A stretch of 64,000 nt of DNA from Saururus chinensis (GCA_035235625.1 CP141142.1:30328995-30392994); one strand, 5' to 3'; positions 38,329-52,881 are shown, counted from the stretch's first letter. Notes: generated by a model from the sequence alone, not told the origin. Numbers and translations are program-made.

Positions 38329-40815
38329 TTATCTCAGAGGAAATCAAAACTTTCGTTTTCTACTGATTTATTTAATAGAGTAAGGAAGAATTGGGCATGT
38401 TTTTAACAGCTGGATGCCCTTTTTTACTATTATATGGAACGGGTCTTTTTGAGCGTTTTTGTCTGTGTATATTTGTATATAGAGGATTTCAATGCCTAGC
38501 ATGCAGCTAGCAAAACCATTCAATATCTGTATATGTGTAAAAAGTTCAAAGCATATTGCACAGTAGGTTCACCTTGCATTAAACGATTGGAGAACATGAG
38601 CTGGCAGAACAACTAAATATTTTTTACTTGTGAAAGCCATGTTTACTGGAAACAGCTTGTATAGAATCAGATCTGGTATGCCTGATTTTCATGTATACAT
38701 TTAGCATTAATGCTGATGGATCATCTTTGGGTTTTTTAAGAGACCATTTCATCCACTTGTTGGGGCATTTCATCCCTTTGTTGAACTTCTCTTCAAAAGA
38801 AGCTGGAACTTCTGTAGTTAGAGGTGTCTTTATTGCTTCTCTTTTTTATGACCCAGAAAGACCTCGTTATATGTATGAATCTTGCCAATTAGAAATTTTT
38901 TTGGTGGACTATTGCTGTTGATTCTTTTATGTATTAGCTCAAATGCTTTGTAAGATACTTAAAATTTTTTTGTTTACAACATAGACGTGGTATTTGACAA
39001 CCACTAATTTTCTAATTTAGTAGCTTACAATAAAGCATTTTCCTTATCGCTTTTTCAGGAGTAGAACTCTAGAAGTTGTTTGGAAATTCTGCTCAGTAAT
39101 TCCAAACATCATCTTATAAAATTTTTGGTGGGTGACTGTACAGGTTGTACTTGGTTCTTAGTTGCATACTTCGGATATTTCCGAAGTGTAATATGTTAAT
39201 TATATGTATATTGAAAAGTATCGTTGTCCTTATGTCTAATATTTTTATTAGGTCAGATTCTATGTAGATATCACAAAGTTGACAAGCCATATTGACATGG
39301 ATAAAGGGAGTAAATATATGATATTTCGTGATTGGCTTTGTTAATTCTCTTCCAAAATGGAGTGAGTAAATAGAAGATCTCTGCTGAGAAAAATAACTGA
39401 AACGATGTTGGGAATTTATGCAGGAATATTCTATCTAAAAATAGACAGAAATTTTTAGAAATGTAGGGTATGTGTCGATTATCAAATCTACCTATGTGGT
39501 TTATGCCAAAAAAAAACTACCTCTATGTGGGAATATTATGAGAAAGACCTCCTTTCCTCTTTATCGTGATAATAGTGTATCGCCCTTTTATATTTACATG
39601 TTCTGCCTAGTTTAGTGTGGAAGTACTATTGCTTCATTTTTTTCATTATGTTTTTTGTTCATTTGATAGGCTAGGATTATGGGTGTTAATTTTGGCGATA
39701 ACATAGCTGATGCATGCAGTCTCCTCCATCACTTTTATTAGTTGAAATTTAGAAAGAAAAAAGTCCCAGGTAATTGGGTCACTTTCAGCATCGACTGTTG
39801 ACGATTGAATACATTCATATTGATGATTGGTTTACATCTTTTCAAGCTTTACATATTTCAGCTGTTCACTGTAGTTTGTATCTATCCAAACTAAAAGACG
39901 AAACAAAGGAGTATTTGTTACAATCCGTACGTGGGCAACATCTTTCTAGGGGGAACTAATGGGTCGAAGGAAATGACTTAGGGCTAGAATTTTGTCTTTA
40001 TTCATGCTTCTTCTGCTATTATTATGTTTTGATCGGTGCTGCTATTATTATGTTATCATTTGTTTTTTTTCAGTCCTCTACAGTCCGTGATATACACTTC
40101 TTGATTGTTTTCGTGGTATGCTGTCAATGTAAACTCTTGATTAAGTGTAGATATAAAGTGTAGAAAACTAAAAAAGCGTATGAGATTTGTGATGGATTGG
40201 GCCAAACTACTGTTCACTTTAAGGTCTTTGGTTAAAATGCTTGCATATGGACAAGACCAATTTGAAAATTTGTAAGAAAGCTAACAAGAGTTATGCATCC
40301 TGAGATGATCACTTAACGAGGTCCTTGTATGGTACAATGCCCGAGTGAACCCTGCTTTCCAGGTCTGTTGTCTTCACACAAGCTAGCTCAATCTTAACAG
40401 GAGTGCTGCTCCTGAGGTTTTCTACTGAGATGCTTCTTCTCCAGTTTCGCTTCTGAATCATTCAGTGACTTGTGTTCTTTGGCTAAAGACAAAATGTTCA
40501 ACATATCAATGAAGTGAAGCACTGGTGGCCGAGTAATTTGAAGGCCCTTTGTCAATCGGTTTGGGCTTCTAACATTATTTTGGGAAACGGATTGAACTGC
40601 CACTTGATTTGGACGGGACGCGACAATTTTTATTTAATGCAGGTTTTAAAAACTAATTATTTCCTCGTCACATAAAACACATATTCCTGTGCTCTGTATG
40701 CAAAATGGGTTTTGGAAAAAGATTGACCTCCAGCCTCCACGTAAATTATGTTTTAATTTGCTTTAATACATCTATTTGAATCCTCGAAGCAGGTTGAACC
40801 AGATAACGGTGAAAG

Positions 40816-40846
<31 letters not shown>

Positions 40847-41115
40847 AATACAGGGTTCCATCTTCTTGTGTTTTTTTTTTTTGGACAGTCTAGTAAGGAG
40901 TTAGTTTTTAGATTGAATTGAAGAGGAATTTTCCAAATTCCACTGTTCCTTCTTTTATGTAGTGTGGTAATTGACATTTTTATCAATAATATTTGGGTTT
41001 AGCCTTCGCTCTTAGTCGTATTGGCGTATCGGACGTAGGGGGAAGAAAGAAAGAGAGAGAGAGAGAGTTACGACTCAACTGTGACTCACTTTATATTTTT
41101 TAACTTTTTTACATA
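38329..41115. other. 3' flank of the PPR gene, no further gene
   Basis: AT-rich sequence with short frames. It contains the poly-G run at 40820-40846 and a small GA repeat at about 41050-41067. Confidence 0.5.
40820..40846 (+). repeat. Run of 27 G residues
   Basis: Uninterrupted homopolymer. Real length is uncertain because such runs are hard to sequence. Confidence 0.8.
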
Positions 41116-41124
41116 TAAAATTTA

Positions 41125-41180
41125 AAGTTTTTTCCATATTGCTTAGCCGAAGAACACAATTTTTCATATTCCCTAAATTT
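41125..41180 (+). repeat. MULE left terminal inverted repeat
   Basis: Pairs with 55690-55745. Shared blocks read inward are AGTTTTTTC, ATATTGC, AAGAACACAAT and CATATTCCCT. Confidence 0.9.
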
Positions 41181-41438
41181 TAAACACAAACGCCAGAAAT
41201 TGCCCTTAGGTTTCAAATAAATATTCTACCTAACATATTATAACAAATAAACACCGAAATAGTGCAGTGTCATTTCAGTGTGTTGGGCGGCTAACGAAAG
41301 TCTATGGCGGGAGGTGACTGACACTGACTCACCGGTGAGAGCCATTGTTCATTAAAAAATCATTTTTTGACAACCCAGAAGCGGTTGAGGGCTCCAAAGG
41401 CTTAATTTTGCGGATCCGATCACTATTTTATACCCATT

Positions 41439-44400
41439 ATGGATAAGATTGGTATTTGCATACATTACAATGGAAAGGTAGATAATAATGGCGTGTATAT
41501 AGGTGGAAATGCACGGTTGATGAACATTAAACTGTCCATGAGGTTTAGCGAGCTACTGCTTTAAATCAAAGCACGATTTGTCGTCAATGGTATTGTGACT
41601 TTGAAGTATTTAATTTCATATTCTAATCATTCATGATATATGAATTACAAGACGATGAGGACCTGCAATCAGTGTTCTCCATTCATAAGAAGGCAAATAA
41701 GGAGGTGTTATCATTGTATTCCGAGATGAAAGAACTTGATAACGATGACAAATCACCATTAGTAGAAAGAAACTGGACATTCAATAGAGCTAAATCATCG
41801 GCCATAATGGCTTAGCCCGGCTCTAATTTCGGATTGCAGATAAGAGTCAATGATACACAATTCACTTTTGAAACTGTTAGGTAACAATGATTTTTTACAC
41901 GATGTTGTACTTTATCGTGTACTCGAGCACACGATATCAAACATATCGTGTTACGTTCAAAGTATATCGTGTGAAGAAAAAACACAATTTTTATTCTATC
42001 ATATAAGTAATGATGCAATATACACATGCGATATACCAATAATGATTTTCAGTGTATATGTAATAACATGAAATGTATTTTGATTGTGTTATAGTTAACA
42101 CAATATAAATTGTAAGCATGGAACTAAGTACACGATGTCAAGTTTTATCGCATATTTATTAACATATTAATATCCAATGCAGATTGGGAGAATCGGAAAA
42201 TTTTCCCTCAATATATCCATGTCATTCTTCGTACATCAATCTAATGAATACAGAACCAGAAGTCAATTAGACTAGATTAGAAGAATTATCCCCAACGATG
42301 GGTGTGACAAGGACTTCATTTGATCAATATGAACCCCACCCATACAACCCTTGTAATTACGATGGTGAAGAATTTTAAGAAATGTGGGGTGATGAACAGT
42401 GGAACGAGAATGATATAGTTGACATGGAAAATATGTCTGACCACAAAGAATTTTGAAACAGCGAGGTCCCCAATAACTTTGATGTTGAGGCCGAGCATAG
42501 TAGTTGACAGTTGATGATCTCAACCTGTTGGAACCGAATATTAGTGAAGGCGAGTTAATGACTAGCAGTTTGTAAGTGAATGATTACAAGAAGCTCCTTG
42601 AATTGGGTGCACATTTTCTATGTCTTTTGCATTTCAAGAGGGTTTTGATCAACTTAGCAATAAATGTGAATTTCACTTACTATGTTGTGGATGAAAACTG
42701 GAATACTTATGTCGCAAAGTGCTCCAATCATTCTTGTAACTAGTACATAAGGGCTTCAAATATAGGAGAGCATGTGACTATCACAAGGTTAGTGTCGAAC
42801 TATTCGCGTGGAACCCAAAAGAAGTCAATTGACCATCCTCTAGCATTGCACCTTTGGATTACGAGAAAATATTATGGGTTGTTTAAAGATTCAATAGACA
42901 TTACACCTACGAGCATAGCAAGTTATATTTAGAAGCACTAGGGCATAATTGCGAACTACAAGAAATGCTAACGCGCAGGTAATATAAACTTAGGACTCCC
43001 TAAAGTGTGTGTTTCATAACATGACATTTAAGGATGACGTGTTACCAAGCGCACGATAAGAATCTAGACTCATTTTCTTATCACACGACTTAATTACATA
43101 TCGTGTTAACATAAACATGATGACTAATTAGTTCTGGTTTACGATCTCACGACTACAAACATTGTCATGTGATCGGGAACACAATGAGTGCACTTGTCAT
43201 AAAACCTTTATTAAACTGTTAACAACTTAATATTCGATCGTGCAAGTAAAGCACTAACTAATTTAATAGATGAGAATCCAAACAAATCCTATCGCATACT
43301 TCCTGCTTATGGAATTTTGATAGAATAGATAAATCTAGGAAGTGTAGTTGTTTTAATAAGACCATATGATATTCCCGAACCTATAGGGGGGTATAATTTC
43401 AAAAGAGTATTTTGGATGTTTGCGCCTGTTGCCAGAGTGTTCAGAACAACATTGAGGTCATTGCTAACGGTAGATGCAACTTTCTTGAAGGAAAAATATC
43501 CTAAATAGCTATTGATAGCAACCGCACTGGACGGGAACAATAATATGATATGCGTCGCATTTGCAGTGGTTGAGAACGAGTGTGGGAAAAGATGGTGTTG
43601 GTTTCTTGAATTGCTTAGAAATCATTTATTTTCTGATCCTCCAGCCTTGTTAGATACAATTGTTTTCGATAGAATGAAGGGCTTGGCAAATATTTTTAAG
43701 CAATTTTTTCCATTTACACACCACAGATATTGCATTCGTCACATGGCAGCAAATATGTTAGATAGATTCAAGGACAACTACCTAAAGAACCAGCTCCATG
43801 TTGTAGCCAAAACTTTCAGACAAAATGTGCATGACAAAACAATGAACAACATTAAAGAACAGAATCCTGAAGCATTTGCTTGGCTAAATAAGATAGGTTC
43901 AGAGCTTTGGGCCAATGTCCCATTTCTAGGAAAAAGATATGAAACCCTCAGCTCAAATAGGTCTGAAAGTGCCAATACAATATTCAAAAAAGCCAGATCG
44001 ATGCCTATAACTTGATTAATTAAGCATACAAGGGAGCACACAACTGCATTATTTGATAAACATCGGACAAACGAACATAATATGACTAAAGATCTAACCC
44101 CATTTGCCCACAAACACATCGAAAATAAATGAGAAGAAGCAAGGAATGTGTATGTATTGTCTGTGTCAATATATGAATTCTAGGTTAATTCCCTATATCA
44201 CCAGGTACAATACATTTATATGTTGTTGTCCATATCGTGTAAGTGTATCTGTTATACTTACACGATCATATGGTTAGTGTTATGGGTCATGTAACTAGTA
44301 ACTCATCATGTTTTATATATCGTGATCTCATTTACATCATATGTACTGAACAAGATGTTGTGAATCTGGTTGAACGTAGCTGCACATGTGGAAAGTTTTA

Positions 44401-44650
44401 GCATTTGGGGCTACCATGTAAACATGCAATCACAGCAATTAATCACTCTGTGCGTCTGACTACTGCAAAAAATGGTACTCTACATAAACATATAAACTGA
44501 CATATCAAGACCCAGTATACCCAACAACCTATAGGCACCAGTGGGCACCGATTAGAATTCTGCCTACATTCAACCCACCTATCCCACTCAAACAGCAAAG
44601 GCATCCATTGAAAAATTGGATAAGAATCGCAACCAAAGGTCAAAGCCTCA
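41439..44650 (+). pseudogene. MULE transposase (MuDR-type), decayed
   Basis: The pieces lie in family order. The N-terminus reads MDKIGICIHYNGKVDNNGVY (41439). The MuDR N-terminal domain reads LINLAINVNFTYYVVDENWN, then CSNHSCN*YIRAS (about 42640-42760, where a Trp codon has become TAG). The MULE DDE domain (43300-44015) reads LTVDATFLKEKYP, LLIATALDGNNNMICVAFAV and TIVFDRMKGLANIFKQFFPF, then HHRYCIRHMAANM; the first two catalytic aspartates are visible. The SWIM zinc finger (about 44360-44430) reads SCTCGKF*HLGLPCKHAI, again with a stop. A C-terminal piece (YPTTYRHQWAPI..) follows. Several stops and frame changes rule out function. The longest intact piece, 43512-44015, holds most of the DDE core. 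The third acidic residue could not be placed. Confidence 0.85.
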
Positions 44651-47600
44651 TGAAAATATGGAGCATCTGGGCAGTTGGGTTACAACCGCAAACGATGCAC
44701 CAGTGCACAAGAGGAACCTCTGAATGTGGGAGATGGCCCAACTACAAGTCGAAGGAGGGCGAAAGAGTAGGAAAATGATGTTCCACAAGGGAACACCGAT
44801 TGGGGTTGCCTTTTTTGCCTCCTTTCGCTAACTAGATGAAATGCCATTGTATAGTCATGTTCTGATCTACACACTTTACTAACTAATCGTCTTGTCGATA
44901 ACACGTTATTTTGATTTTTTGTAAACATTATACACCGTATACATGTCATGTCATTGATAACACGGCAAAAGGCTATACATGTTACTAATTAGACAATAAG
45001 AGATTCAATGAATCAATTGTTATTTTTGCATTGTGTCACCAATTACACGACATCCTTTAACATCGTAATATCGATAACTTGATAGTAACATTAAATTAAT
45101 GAACAATTTTTAAAGCGTCACTCCATTTCTGAAGAGTCAAACATTAAACACACATCCATTTCCAATTTGATAGCATTAACACACATCCATTTCCAAATAC
45201 CGATGCTAAAATCGACTCAAATCGTCCATTATAAATCTGAGACATCCAGTTATATCAAGACATGAATTGTTCATACTGCTGGGTTTTTGCTAGGGATGGA
45301 TCGAACATCATCCGTCTCCATGAGCACAACATCGTCAACCCACCGAATAAAGCACAGACTGATTTGGCCATTGAAATTACGCCCAATCATGAATTCTTCG
45401 ATCCCAGTTGGTAGATGATCAAACCCATGCAGTCTTCATCAGCCGACTAGGGAGGAAGGTTCATAGTCAGGTGTAATTTCCATGTCCCGATTGTCTAATT
45501 GCATTTTATTTGGTGGCTGACGAGGCTATGATTATGGAGATAGTTGGTGTATGATCTTCCGCTGAAAGTTCAACTAAACTTTATATTGTAATGACTGTGT
45601 TTTCTCTCTACTTGCAGTTGGCAATGGACGATCTCCCAGAGACGGGTGCTAAATATTACAGACATAGCATGGATGGGGAACACAGATGGTGGTCGATTGA
45701 GGGATTATTCGTATTTTTTTAAGTTCTGTAAAGATTATTATTTAGGATGTAATGGAGTAATGTTATGTAAAGAAAAATATTAATAACAGTTAGATCTTTT
45801 TTCCCATACAAAATTGTCTTCCAATATTATTTTTTGTACAAAATCATCCTTATTGCATTATTGTTGACATGATAGACAGCAAGTCGTGTATTCAATGACA
45901 CGCTCATCACATCAAATGATACAACAAAGAAGTAGGTTGTCCATTCTTATACACGACAATGGCATTACCGTGTTCTTACTAACATGATGATTATTTAATT
46001 ATTTTTTAGCATTCTGTGTCACCAATGACACGATATACTAAATGTCGTCTGAATGATAACTCGACCTAATTAATGATCATGATATAGATAACACAATAGT
46101 TTAAATTATTGTTTGTTAACATTCTCTAATGTATACCTATAGTTTGAATTTTTGTTTGTTAACATTCTCTAATGTATACATATCGTGTAATTGGACTATA
46201 TTAATAAAACTTATATCTTTCCCCCATACTTATTTGTCTCCGAGTATTTAGTATGTGGCATATACGCTCCTTGTAATAACATGCCGATATTAGTATAGGT
46301 CGCCTGCTTGGACATACGACTAACATGACGATCATATGCGTACTTACACGACATCAATACTGGTCATATGTTTAGACGCACGACTTAACGTTCTTCATGT
46401 AGGTACTAACACGATTAACATATAGCCATCAGGCTGCTTACACGATTTGATACGTTCAAACAACAAACAAACATACATCATACTATCTGTTACACGATGT
46501 GGGGTCATTTCGAGTAGAGAATTACACATTATGGAATAAAAAATAGTTGTCAATTAATAAACTATATATTGTCAGTAACAATTGAGTATTTACAATTTGT
46601 GTATTGTATATGTATAAATGGTAAACTTTCTATTTCCTAATTACAATTCATCCACATCCGAATCGAATTCCAAGTCGATTCGGTCCCGAAGAAGTTCTGT
46701 ACATATCATATGAAACTTAGCGTGTTATTCATACAACGATATGAGGACATTTCATATTGCCATTAAAGCGATAAATAAAGTGGGTCTTTTAACTCTTTTC
46801 ATATATCATGTGATTCATCACACGCTATTTAATAAAACATATGATCAATAATACGATAGTACCTCATTCGTTATGCACTTCTACCTTAGCAGAGACACGT
46901 AGTCAGTGTGGAGAAGCATCACCATGGGCCATTCCTTACATGGTGCACCAAAAAATCCTAGATGGTATTCTGATCTTTAACATGTTAAATCTCCATGAGG
47001 AACACCATCTTCATATCAAGATAGTCGTGTGGCACTAAAGCGACCTCCTCCTTATTCTTATGTTTCTTAGCATGCTCTTCCACGTCTATCACTTTGCAGA
47101 CACTCTCTAGTAGTTCTTCATCAATTGGAGGGGTATCCAATACAATAGCACTACTGTCGTCAGCATTTGAGCCCACCATTTCCGGGGTGGGAGACTTTGC
47201 CTGTGGTGGAGGGATAACAAATGGACCAGGGACATATGCCAGAGGAACTTCATCCTCTAGATTTGCCTTCTGCACTTCACTTTTTGTGCGTCCCGACTTT
47301 TCAATACTCTCTTCAATGTAGCTGCTGAATTTATTTGGCTTCTTCAAGCCCTCATTGGCCACCTTCTTGGCTGGCTCCTCACCCTTGATAGATGAGCCGG
47401 TAGATTGGCGACCGTGTACCTCATTCTCCTGGGCACCGGAGGTAGGAGGGGTGCAATAGGGCCAACATCTGAAGCTTTCCACTTCTTTATTTTCAACTTT
47501 ATTTGCTTCCAAGGAACCGCTTCTTTATTTTGAGTCTTATTTATGCTTTCCTCTTCTTTTTCAGCCTAGGATTGCTCATTAACCTCCCGTAATTGTTCCT

Positions 47601-48000
47601 TTATCTCCCGGAATTGTTCCTTGACGTCTCGGGGTTGAACAACTTTTTTTAAGAATCTCGTTATTACGGTCCTTTGAACCCTCGGACCCTTCTTCTTTAT
47701 TGGGGAGGCAGCTTTCGGTTCCCTTTTCTCTACATATAAGAAGTAAACAATCATATTAGTAATTACACGATATGCAAATCCATTGTGTTTTGGATGACAC
47801 GATGTGTCCACCTATCATATTGGCAAAAATACATTGATATATATAGTCGTGTTATCGATCACACGGCCACTACCATATCATTTTCTTATCTAACAACTAA
47901 GTGTGTTTGCGTGTGATCAATTACACAATTATCCACATATTAACACGATAATAGAAAATGTCATGTTTTTTAAATTGTACGTAATAAAAATGAAATCCTC
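41913..48000. repeat. ACACGA dyad array, left part of the MULE
   Basis: A two-half-site motif (A)TCGTGT-N8-ACACGA(T), or close variants, recurs with exactly 8 nt between the GTGT and ACAC cores. Examples are 41913-41936 (TATCGTGT/ACACGATA, perfect), 42083-42104 (ATTGTGT/ACACAAT, perfect), and cores at 43039-43054, 44889-44904, 44948-44963, 45033-45048, 45886-45901, 45970-45985, 46016-46031, 46397-46412, 46808-46823, 47785-47800, 47849-47864 and 47911-47926. Additional single half-sites lie between them. The spacers are often ATCGAT-like (TATCGATC, CATTGATA, GATCAATT). Confidence 0.85.
44651..46984. other. MULE interior between its two genes
   Basis: Mostly AT-rich sequence with many ACACGA dyads. 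A minus-strand stretch at about 45445-45285 reads RLHGFDHLPTGIEEFMIGRN, then FNGQISLCFIRWVDDVVLME, and might be a further exon of the accessory gene. A plus-strand stretch at about 45619-45720 (LAMDDLPETGAKYYRHSMDG) follows an acceptor-like CTTGCAG. Neither can be assigned. Confidence 0.45.
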
Positions 48001-48387
48001 ATTAACAGACTGAGGGACAGGTAATCTTTGCTCTTCAAGAGTTGATCGGTGAACAACTTCTCTCAATTTGGAAGCTCTACACTTGACCCGAATTGACGTC
48101 TTGTCTTTGGGGATTGGTAGAGGGGTTGATGCATGCCGAACTTCCGGTTGAGGGTGCTCATGTGGCTGCTCTGCCATCGGTTCAATTGGGGGTTGCATTT
48201 GTTCTATTGAGCTTGTTGCCACCTCCATATCATTTTTAACTTGCTGGAGAGCAACTTGAACAATGTCGGTGCTCCAACCCTACTGCCCATACAAAATTGC
48301 CTTCTCCATGACCACGTCATAAATCCTTGTCATGACACCTACTGACATGATGAAGGATTCAATGATGTCTTGGGCAGGTTGAAATTG

Positions 48388-48745
48388 TGTTGTAGACGAA
48401 TGTCCACAACGGCGTAGCAGCTGGCGTAGGGGAAGGGAGCTGCGCGGGACAGCCAGGAAAGGGAGAAGGAGCGGCATGGCTGCCGAACAGGCGGAAGAGG
48501 CAGAGAGGAAAGGGGAGAAGACAAGACAAATAATCATTCATTCCATAATCAAATCAGGGCATAACTTTACACTTAAATAGATAATCCTAATGGGCTCACT
48601 AACAAACACCTAAGGCCCATTAACATAATTAAAAAAGAAAACACTAATACCTTAATTAATCTATTTACCTAAATGCCCTTATTACATAATTACCTAATTA
48701 CCCTAGCACGTGGCCCCAGTGGTAGCCCCTAGGACATTCACAACA
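48388..48745 (-). repeat. 3' LTR of the outer LTR element
   Basis: Pairs with 52882-53239, of identical length. It is oriented leftward by the adjoining polypurine tract at 48746-48757. Confidence 0.85.
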
Positions 48746-48757
48746 TTCCACCCCCCT

Positions 48758-50065
48758 CCACATCACCTCGTCCTCAAGGTGACCTTAAACTCCAAGCATT
48801 GGTCCCACCATAGCTCCGCTGTGAACAGCCAGTCCAGAACCGCGGATGAGACACGTCGAATGATGGAGATAGTGGGTCACTACATAAAAACAGACGTGCA
48901 AAAGCCAGCACAAACATGACGGGAGTACAGTTAACTGAACCCAAGGGTAAGGTATAGTTGTGGTTGGTAGAGACGAAAGAGTATAGAGGCGGAAAAACAA
49001 AGGAGCATGCTTGACTTGTTGGGTATAGGACAACATGGAGTGCCTGCACAAGTCTCCAATAAGCGGGTCATCATAGGGACTACAAGGCACCCCAAGACTA
49101 CCCACAGAAGGCATCAAACAGCATCAAGGTCTACCCATAGAAAACTCCATATGGATGTGGCCGAAGCCTCGTGATAACCGGCCTTCTTAACCATGCCAAG
49201 CACTACATCTTTTTAGATGTTGCTCAGCGAACTGACATCTTAACCAAGCGGTGCCACATGTCACTAGTGCTACTGTTAGCTGACCCACTCCCTGCAATAT
49301 CCAACCTACCTACTTCTACACCTTTACCGCTTATGTTGAATCATAAGGAGAGATCAGCACGTATTTAGTTGACCGACAATGGCTCTGAAGGATAAATTCA
49401 GTGGAATGGTTGGAATGGGCACATACATTCACAACGGACCCGTAAGGTAGATGTACCGAAATTTGCTGCGGGTACGAGAGAATAAAATATCTCATATTCG
49501 GAGAGAAATCTAGTGGAAAGCTTGCGACCGTGCAAATCATCAGCCAAATAAAAAAATTTCAAGATAAGCCCAAGCAACAAACAGGATGGCGACGATGAGG
49601 AGCCAAAAATGATCCAGAATTTCCCAGTGAAAATCCTACTCAGGAAATCTATATCGGATGAGAAAGAATTTTCGGTCCAATGTAAAATCTAGAATGACCA
49701 GGAGTGCAATGCCCCCGGCGAGCGAAATCTGCATCAAACTTCAACGGCAATCCTGATGGGAAGGAGAACGATAACTCCAGCCAGAGAGATACGTAGCAGA
49801 TTTCTAGAGCCATCCCATGGAATCAGGCCAGCAATTTCTCCGCAACGGCTCGCATCTTCTCCAGCAAGGAAACATTGCCCCATATGGCCCACAGATTGGG
49901 GGGATCTCGTGTGCCCAAATGCGGACTGCTCATCCGGCATGACCACGACAGCTAAGTTGTGGCGGAGGTGAATGGGCAGAGGAGGTCACCTCCCCTGTTT
50001 TCGACAGTGAAACAGGGAGTTTGGGGTATGTTCGCCATTGCCAGTTTGAGTGGCAATTGAAGCGC
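48758..50065 (-). other. Internal sequence of the outer LTR element, left part
   Basis: The minus-strand remnant ends in a decayed chromodomain/LEDEV-like pol terminus at about 48830-48755. Other frames here (for example 49734-49946) are not recognised. Confidence 0.45.
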
Positions 50066-52159
50066 AAGCCTGTTGTGCACGATGATCAGACTCTTTTTTT
50101 ATTACTTGTTTGCATTGAACTATTTAATTGTTATTGTAGTATTTTATTATCGTATTGTGTTGGTTCAGTTAGTGGCCTGGGATAGCCGACCCACTAATTG
50201 GGTTATATTGTAAGAATCAGACCAGTTTGGTTCAATAAGTTTGGTTCCCTAGGAGGGTCATCTCCTATATGGGGCGGCCTGGACTTATGGTTGGAGTTAT
50301 GCAAATTGAGATTCTCAGTTCCTCCCCTTTCTTCAATACTTCTCCCCTTTCCCTGCACAATTCTCTTAGGTACCGATCGTGCCTGCATCGGGTACATCAT
50401 TGGTATCGGAGCTTTTGCGATCCCCGGCCATGGCTCGTGGCAAACAGACTGCTGTGCAAGAGGCGCCTTCAGAGAAGGAGGAACCAGAGCCATTATCAGC
50501 GGACAGCCCAAAGGCCACTTCCACGGTCAGCGATGCCAAGCTGTCAAAGATCCTCATGGCAGTGCAAGCCCATACTACAGACCTCGCCAGCGTGAAGGTA
50601 AAGCAGGCCGCCCTGGAAGCGCACATCACTCCTATTCTGCCTATACCAATCGCTGCTCCTCCGGAGAAGGGCGGGCCCTCGCAGCCTCTAGAGCCAACCC
50701 TCCCCGACCCCCCAGTGCTGGCCGGCATCAACATAGGAGTGCTACCCTACCCTGCGCGCTATGGCACTGGCCAGCCAGCATTGGGAGGAAGACGCCAGAC
50801 CTGGGACATGAGAGGCATGTCAGGTGTTCATGAAAATGCTCCTATGATGCGACCCCATCTTAACCAGTTCCAGGACGCTGAAGAGGAGTGGGACGAGTTC
50901 CCTAGGCATGGTGGGTGACAACGAGGGGGCGCTGAACCACGCCTTACTCGCCTGCAGTTCCCTCGCTACAACGGGGATGACGATCCGGTGGAGTGGTTGT
51001 ATAAGGCTGAAAAAAATTTCGCCTACCAAGGAACTAATTCAGAGGTTGAGCGCTTGCACATCGCAGCCTTCCACCTTGATGGCGACGCATCTGTGTGGTT
51101 CTAGAGCTTCGAGAAGGAGGTACGCTACCCTACATGGGCGGCCTTTTCTGATGAACTCTGCGTTCTGTTTGGGCCTAATGAGTTCCAGGATTTTAATGAG
51201 ATGTTGTCATCCCTGCGCCAGACTACCACCGTCTGTGCATACTACATTGAATTCATGAAGGTGGCCAATCGGCTGCCCGATTAGCAGGTGGCCACCTTGG
51301 TGGGTACCTTCAAGCGCGGCCTCAAGCCCGAAATTTTAGAAGAGATGCGGCACTTTCCATGTGCCAACATGCGGGACGTGGTGCAGCACACTCGCATCGA
51401 AGAGGAAAAACTGGCCAGACAGCGCAGAGGAAGGCGGCTTGGACCATTGGCTCGATCTGTTCCTAGCGTCAATCCCTTGCCCATGTCCCCCAGCAGTTCT
51501 GCAACTGGCCGCCCCAACCAGCCAACCACTCCTGCAGGTCCGATTGTACGACGTCTAACACCGGCTCAAATGGAGGAACGTTGTTCGAAAGGGTTATGCT
51601 TCCGATGTGACGAGAAATTTGTGACCGGGCACCGCTGTTCTGTTAAGGGCAGCCTTCTGGTGGAAGAGATTGACGACGGGGAAGAGGGTTCCGATGGCTT
51701 TGCCTCGTCCGCAATTGAAACGCTCTTACCTGAGATATCAGTGCATGTATTTTCTTGGCTCGTTATCCAGCATGGTCGCCTTGCGGACAAGGCGACTAGC
51801 GGAAGCGTGGTGGAGTGTCGTGCACGATTGTGCATGATGATCAGACTCTCTTTTTATTACTTGCTTGCATTGAACTATTTAATTGTTATTGTAATATTTT
51901 ATTATCGTATTGTGTTGGTTCAGTTAGTGGCCTGGGATATCCAACCCACTAACTGGGTTATATTGTAAGAACCGGACCGGTTTGGTTTAGTTGGTTCGGT
52001 TCCCTAGGAGGGTCATTTCCTATATGGGGCGGCCTGGACTTATGGTTGGAGTTATGCAAATTGAGATTCCCAGTTCCTCCCCTTTCTTCAATACTTCTCC
52101 CTTTTCTCTACGCAATTCTCCTAGGTACCGATCGTGCCTGCATCGGGCACATCAAAGCC
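50066..52159 (+). mobile_element. Gag-only Ty3/gypsy LTR element nested in the outer one, TSD AAGCC
   Basis: LTRs at 50071-50399 (329 bp) and 51816-52154 (339 bp; the difference is mainly an 8-9 bp insertion near the start) have TG...CA ends, and AAGCC flanks both sides (50066-50070, 52155-52159). The primer-binding site TGGTATCGGAGC (50401-50412) differs by one base from the initiator-Met consensus. Before the right LTR the sequence CTTGCGGACAAGGCG and a purine-rich GTGGTGGAG match a gypsy pol terminus and polypurine tract. Total length is only 2,084 bp because pol is gone. The LTRs differ less than those of the outer element, consistent with the later insertion. Confidence 0.92.
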
Positions 52160-52867
52160 ACTCCGGCGACAAGAGGGCGGAGCAAAGCGGCCAGCTTTGT
52201 CTATGACGGCCAGCTGTGATGTCTGGCGTGCCTTCCAGAAACACGTTCTTCTTTACCAAACAAGGATCCAACGCCCTTTGCAGAACCAGTGAATTGGCTG
52301 AAGTTCTGGCTGGCGCGGCAGAAGCCATCCACAGTCGAAACCTGTCCCAGGTTCTAGGAAAGGAACCAACCCGACCATATGCCGGTGGTGCTGATTCCAA
52401 CCCGTAGGGTCTTTGGTGCTGGATTTGTCCCAGGTTGATGTCTGCGTTGTGATTCCGGGACACCCTGTTTAACTACATGGAACGCCTGCCGCTCCTGGCA
52501 TGCACTCTCCTTCCCCAAAAGCGGTTCGCTTGAGGAGCGGCTCAAGTCGAGGACATGAACGCGGCAGGCCAAGGGCGGATTTCTGTGGGATGTTGGGCGG
52601 GCGTTCGGAGGCTGGATGTACTGAGAGGGAAGAGTGGAGATGATCGGCGCTTGGGCTAGTGGCAACAGGCGGCACTGGGGGGTGGTCATCGGCATTGGGA
52701 GGCATAAATTCTAGCCCCGGCTGATGGGGCCGCTTTGGCGGCGCCTTGATCCACTGTTGTTTTTGGCGCTAGTGCTGATTCTAGCAAAGGCACTGGCAAA
52801 TCAACGAAGGGCTGAACATCAGTGGAGGATCCGGTGGCTCTGGCAAGTGTGGTGTCTGAAAATTAAC
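52160..52867 (-). other. Internal sequence of the outer LTR element, right part
   Basis: This is where gag would be expected. Pro/Ser-rich frames (such as MPPNADDHPPVPPVATSPS) are present, but no capsid or zinc-knuckle motif was seen. Confidence 0.4.
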
Positions 52868-52881
52868 GGCTCCAATATCAA